Assembly (NCBI GenBank): GCA_004554085.1
Contig: SFNY01000021.1
Location: 1 to 64,000 of the forward strand
Length of the DNA: 64,000 nucleotides
Direction: 5' to 3'
From: Clostridiales bacterium
GTDB taxonomy: Bacteria; Bacillota; Clostridia; Christensenellales; Aristaeellaceae
The position numbers and the translations under genes were made by a program. Below are positions 60,901 to 64,000 of the stretch, piece by piece. The notes under the pieces are model-generated. The model ran no database searches. It saw nothing but the letters and a program-made list of their open reading frames with translations, and was not told the origin of the DNA. Every line of letters starts with the position of its first letter. Positions within the stretch are counted from its first letter, which is position 1.

Positions 60901-63900
60901 GCACCTATACGGTTCAGACGGGCCACAGCCTGGCAGAGGCCGTGAACAGCGCAGGAGAGCACATCACTGCGGATTCGTTCCTTGGAAGCTACATGTTCAT
61001 GGGCTGGCAGCCTGAGACGGACAGCACCTACACCAAGGATCTGTCCGGCTGCATCGTCAATTGGGCGATGGGCGTGTCGGAGGTCTATGAGAGGGTCTAC
61101 ACGCTGAGCTTCCAGTATGCGCTTGATGGCGTGACCCAGCAGGCCAAGAGCTACTATGTCAAGGGCGGCGGAACCTATTACGACGCGCTGGACATGGATG
61201 GCAATGCGCTGGAGAATCCGGATGAAGTGTTTGCGGCCATCCAGGTGCCGGGCTACCAGTTCAATGGATGGCTTGATGAGAATGGATCGAGCTATTATCC
61301 GAGCAGATACAACAATTTCTGGCAGGATAGAACCTTTACTGCCGATCTGACGAAGCTGAATGTGGTCAGCTTCCGGCAGGCGGACGTGGCCGACGCGGAC
61401 GGCGACAGCGATACAGAGGAATACATTACGATTGACACGCGCTATGTGGCTGCAAATCAGGCACTGCGCACCGCCGTGGATGAAAACGGCGATGCCGTCG
61501 CCACGCTGCCCACCGCGCAGTCCACGGCGGACGCTGCCTTCAGGCAGTGGGTCGACGCGGCAGGGAACACGGTGACGCTGGATACCGTGATCACCGATGA
61601 CGTTACCTTCACGGCGGATTACAGCAATGATTTCGTGACGGTGAAGTATGTGTATGCTTCGGATGGCGTGGAGGTGTCCGTCCACGCGGACAGCAGCCTG
61701 CTCTCCGGCACGGAGATCGCGGAGGCGGATATGCCCGCGCAGGAGGAACTGACGGCGGATAGCTATCCCCCCAACTACTATCTCAGCGGCTGGAAGGTCA
61801 TGGATGCAAGCGGCAAGCTGGCGGACGTGACCTGGCCCTACACGGTCACGGCGGACGTCACCACCTTCTATGCCCAGTTTGAAGCGCCGCTGACGATCAC
61901 CTTCATCTATATGGATGGAACGGAGAACGCGGTGGTCAAGGTTCGCGCCGGCACGACCTTTGCCGAGGTGCTGGCTGCGAATCCCCAGCTTGCGGCAGAG
62001 GAGTTCATTGAAATGACTGTCGATGGCGAGCTGGGCTACGGACGCTTTGCATGCTGGACGTTTGTCGCAGAGGATGATTCCACGAAAGCGGCAGCGGATG
62101 ATCTCGTCCTGCAGTCCAACATGACCTTCACGGCAAGCTATGATGTTGTTTCCGGTTACGAGATCACCATCCACGACATTGATCCGGACGGCAATGAATA
62201 CGTGAATGAGGATAGTGCGGAGGGAGCCGAAATCTCACTGCTTGCGATCCCCGGTCAGTCGTTGCACGATGTGCTCGTGGAGTCGGATGTTCCGATCCAC
62301 GACGGTTCGGATGCTGCGGATCGCATCTGGTACACGGTGGATGAAAGCGGCAACAAGACGCGGGTCGATCTGGATGCAGAAGTAATTTCCGACATGGAGA
62401 TTTACACCTACACCTATCGGATTATACTCGTGCGGGCAAGCACGGAGGAGAGCGCCGATGAGACCACGACCGCCAGCGTGACGAACTTTGCGCTGCCGTC
62501 CGCCGGATCTTCCGCATACGTATTGGTGAGCGATGACGGAAATACCATCACCATCGAACTGGCGGAGGGCGACACGCTGAGCCTGTCCGACTTCATCATC
62601 AACGGTGTGGATTATTCCGTGTATTCCTGGATGACACAGAGTGGCGTTACGTATACCACGAGCCAGCTGATCGCCGCCGTCAATAACGAAAATGGAGCGC
62701 TGCACAATCAGAATGCGACGCTGACACAGGGTACCTCGAGCCTGGCGAAGGTGCAGAAAACGGTCAACTTCTATGTGTGCGTCAACAACAACTGGGTAAA
62801 GATTGAGACGATTGATTATGCCTGGAGGCCGACCGGCGGCAATAAGGACGTTTTGAGTGCGGCGCTTCTGGAGTCCATCTATTATGACTATGGATTCCGG
62901 GCGGCGGACTACCAGATCGGTTCCTGCGTGATCGGCCATACGCATGTGGGCAACGGAACGATCTACTTCATGCCCGCGGTGGCGTATGACGGCCAGACGT
63001 TCGCAGAGATTCTGAACAAGGGCGATGGAAGAAACTGCGACGTATACTATGTGCCGACCCGGCAAACTGAGGCTGGGGAGACGAACGCGAACAAGAGTAC
63101 GTTTACCACCAGCGACACCTTCTATACCGTGACGGTGGAGGATCCGAACAATCACGTTTATGCGGCAGGCGAGATTCCGCCGGTGCAGTACGTGCTGACC
63201 GGTCGAACGGCAACCGTCACCGTGAAGGCGCCGGAGGATACGGAAAGCGGCGTTGAATGGATTATTTCCGGTTCGAGCAGCTATACGGGAATTCCGAATG
63301 ATGATGGCACGATCACCTATACCTTCAATAGCGTCACCGCTCCGATCACGATCAAGGTAGGTGTCCCGGGCGAAGTTTTGATTTACTATGTTGTATCGGG
63401 TGAGGGTGAGTTAGAACAGATCGGCACGATGTGTAGCGCAGCTTCGCAGGAGTGGTATGAAGCTGCACCCGACGTATCGGAGCTGACGGCTTCCGTCGTG
63501 AGCGATGACGGCACAAGCAAGACCTTCAACGAGGCATTGGTGGTTTCCGATGATGGCTATGTCGTGAAAGCACCGACGCGCGAAACCTGGGTTTCCCGCA
63601 ATGATTACTATGCAAATGGAGTGCTGAAGGGAGACAGACTCTTCACCTACAGGTTTGAAGGATGGCAGCTGTTCAGGGGCGATGGTACGGCAATCACGGA
63701 TGCCGACGGCAACGAGATTGTTCTTCAGCCGGGTGATACAATCACCAAGGAAGCAATGGCGGAATATGCGTCCGATGGAATGCTGACCTTTAAATCGCTG
63801 TGGGGCACAGGCGGTTCGGCAACGAGTTCAACGGTAAAGGAAGCGCAGGATACGGTTGCATTCTATGTCCGCGTTGACTCGACGGTTGCGGATACGGAAG

Positions 63901-64000
63901 GCAACAACAACGCCACTCCTGTGGGTGAGTACTCGGATGCTGTCTATACGACCTATGTAGTCGACGGCGATGCAAAGATTAGCGACCCGAATGAGAAAGA
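57921..64000 (+). CDS. Giant secreted CHAP-domain surface protein (3' end outside window)
   Basis: The frame stays open for 2,026 codons to the window edge. After a basic N-terminus, residues 23-40 form a hydrophobic export segment. A Cys/His-rich region follows, with three EHAH/EHSH-xxxx-CY units (residues 55-105), then a PT/E-rich spacer and Ig-like beta domains (about 165-350). A CHAP amidase/endopeptidase domain (about 365-500) has Cys410 in EWCAMFVSFC and His473 in GDHVGIV. The 48-bp repeats encode EQTVAPTETPEPTATP. The remaining 1,400 residues are beta-rich modules with F-x-GW motifs resembling Flg_new/InlB B-repeats. It probably cleaves or binds cell-wall peptides. AGGAAAGG precedes the ATG. 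Confidence 0.88.
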   Translation, partial: MNNKKKSIVEKFFANKVRRRRMAEIVAVLSVVVVASVFWRLTQPVITLTPDPICGKTEHAHTSACYQDVLTCGQEEGEEHSHGSSCYSSVLCCGMSEHAHVDACYPATLEEPTVVDSSEEPTASSEDKEPTEEPTAAPVTEVPTEEPTEEPTQAPTPVPAPVLEHLSASADHVYAGQSVTWSFAVAHADVLTYEIADGTGAVVAGGSLAADVQSVAWTASQAGSYTMTLTAENESGRDSSTAKLTVEEVEELTASVWMDVRSCFVGDSVTVYMAANGGVEPTTVELTVAQDGNVLASQQSISESISVVTEKATRVGKLTAQLTVTDALGTSVEASCEIPVALKANGDADKWLQAADIELGESWPENLLAVAETQLGYQESEESFIVCEDGSRQGYTVYGDWYGCAYQEWCAMFVSFCLDKADVPASAFSRDIACVRWISELRHMDLYADRSDCEPAPGDLVFFDWDGDQHGDHVGIVTDVTETGIETIEGNSRKSVRRCSYVRDDSQIMGYGLLNLAYENYLNETAETEQTVAPTETPEPTATPEQTVAPTETPEPTATPEQTVAPTETPEPTATPEQTVAPTEMPVDVTLSPTQDEPTEVGFDAFVAEIEALPEGDEAALTDLEDRIVAAYDAGELSDEEFAALATALYGGIASYSATDDIIISLVINNSAYTHDTGSGSSHVQIESTDVAGLNPDGRFSFTALGTGKAYWVEGTGTLIQYTIPAGTSMSDNDLSFLKLTIANLVDNGTDNNTNRYVSPYSWVDANGKVCSVNTAFDADTTLYLSLYSESEVYYFDYCCSPDGNHSISQALSSLYPSATITIGQSVTSDYIPLAAHVNANFSDESCGFGLAQGKVFDHWYLLKSDGTQVAFTEGLQITGDYVSAEYGNAIKVYAAWEEAPEMVTVSFEMPDGSTAPAAVAINTGASLGNLMPENPTMYNCEFLGWSYDGGQTWVDSTTPITSDVTLTAVFNATVTVYTRDYAGGNTSSEIIKGTYTVQTGHSLAEAVNSAGEHITADSFLGSYMFMGWQPETDSTYTKDLSGCIVNWAMGVSEVYERVYTLSFQYALDGVTQQAKSYYVKGGGTYYDALDMDGNALENPDEVFAAIQVPGYQFNGWLDENGSSYYPSRYNNFWQDRTFTADLTKLNVVSFRQADVADADGDSDTEEYITIDTRYVAANQALRTAVDENGDAVATLPTAQSTADAAFRQWVDAAGNTVTLDTVITDDVTFTADYSNDFVTVKYVYASDGVEVSVHADSSLLSGTEIAEADMPAQEELTADSYPPNYYLSGWKVMDASGKLADVTWPYTVTADVTTFYAQFEAPLTITFIYMDGTENAVVKVRAGTTFAEVLAANPQLAAEEFIEMTVDGELGYGRFACWTFVAEDDSTKAAADDLVLQSNMTFTASYDVVSGYEITIHDIDPDGNEYVNEDSAEGAEISLLAIPGQSLHDVLVESDVPIHDGSDAADRIWYTVDESGNKTRVDLDAEVISDMEIYTYTYRIILVRASTEESADETTTASVTNFALPSAGSSAYVLVSDDGNTITIELAEGDTLSLSDFIINGVDYSVYSWMTQSGVTYTTSQLIAAVNNENGALHNQNATLTQGTSSLAKVQKTVNFYVCVNNNWVKIETIDYAWRPTGGNKDVLSAALLESIYYDYGFRAADYQIGSCVIGHTHVGNGTIYFMPAVAYDGQTFAEILNKGDGRNCDVYYVPTRQTEAGETNANKSTFTTSDTFYTVTVEDPNNHVYAAGEIPPVQYVLTGRTATVTVKAPEDTESGVEWIISGSSSYTGIPNDDGTITYTFNSVTAPITIKVGVPGEVLIYYVVSGEGELEQIGTMCSAASQEWYEAAPDVSELTASVVSDDGTSKTFNEALVVSDDGYVVKAPTRETWVSRNDYYANGVLKGDRLFTYRFEGWQLFRGDGTAITDADGNEIVLQPGDTITKEAMAEYASDGMLTFKSLWGTGGSATSSTVKEAQDTVAFYVRVDSTVADTEGNNNATPVGEYSDAVYTTYVVDGDAKISDPNEK
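59505..59672 (+). repeat. 48-bp tandem repeat in the giant protein
   Basis: Three 48-bp units (59505-59552, 59553-59600, 59601-59648) and half of a fourth, almost identical, encoding the 16-residue Pro/Thr/Glu linker unit. Copy number could vary between strains. Confidence 0.95.

Noticed and set aside
1..64000. tRNA or rRNA genes
   Set aside because: I found no T-arm GGTTCGAATCC-type motif with a matching acceptor stem and no rRNA core sequence by eye; tRNAscan-SE would be decisive.

Overview
The window looks like chromosome from a high-GC, anaerobic, endospore-forming member of the Clostridia. The evidence is spoVT, a spoIIAA-spoIIAB-sigF operon with its own sigma-H promoter and Spo0A boxes, a ctsR-mcsA-mcsB-clpC operon with a CtsR box, a CIRCE element, and yabN/rqcP/ricT homologues. 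An uncultured gut lineage such as Christensenellales would fit, but I cannot prove the taxon from sequence alone. No tRNA, rRNA or CRISPR array is visible. Because of the GC content, many long antisense frames are open but not real.

Layout. 1-4.6 kb: the end of ricT, a small zinc-ribbon gene, and a secreted Cys-rich repeat protein whose reading frame is broken twice by a 259-bp duplication. 4.6-6.8 kb (minus): a TtcA-like tRNA thiolase coupled to a MATE exporter. 7-11.8 kb: spoVT, yabN (methylase-MazG), HU, rqcP, a fused ispDF and mtnN. 11.8-16.5 kb: the CtsR-controlled protein quality-control operon. 16.6-18.9 kb (minus): a class A PBP. 19-20.6 kb: the spoIIA operon, whose sigF lacks a usable in-frame start. 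20.6-21.7 kb: a 5'-truncated IS1182-type transposase. 21.7-25.4 kb: htpG with CIRCE, and a divergent HTH-helical repeat protein. 25.6-30 kb: yybS-like gene, rplI, dnaB, a CBS protein and a small alarmone synthetase. 30-33 kb (minus): murI and rnr. 33.1-36.1 kb: a small unknown gene and a FeoA-FeoB fusion split by a frameshift, with its Cys-rich partner. 36.2-36.7 kb: a second IS1182 scrap and a BFD-like ferredoxin.

36.8-42.2 kb (minus) is a coherent operon: nucleoside phosphorylase, MTA/SAH-type deaminase, MtnA, methionine gamma-lyase-like enzyme and class II aldolase. Together they would convert methylthioadenosine or 5'-deoxyadenosine to DHAP plus an aldehyde without oxygen, and release methanethiol from methionine. 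A BMP-family nucleoside-type ABC importer is divergent from it (42.4-47 kb), followed by a complete oligopeptide ABC importer (47.5-53.5 kb) and a xylulokinase-like gene with an alpha/beta hydrolase.

The right end (56-64 kb) is the most unusual part. A near-consensus promoter drives a roughly 225-nt non-coding RNA whose two ends pair in a 13-bp helix. After an AT-richer gap come a small coiled-coil protein, a type I signal peptidase and a secreted protein of more than 2,000 residues (CHAP amidase domain, PT-rich 48-bp tandem repeats, many beta-repeat modules) that runs off the window. The peptidase and giant protein look like a dedicated export-and-processing pair.
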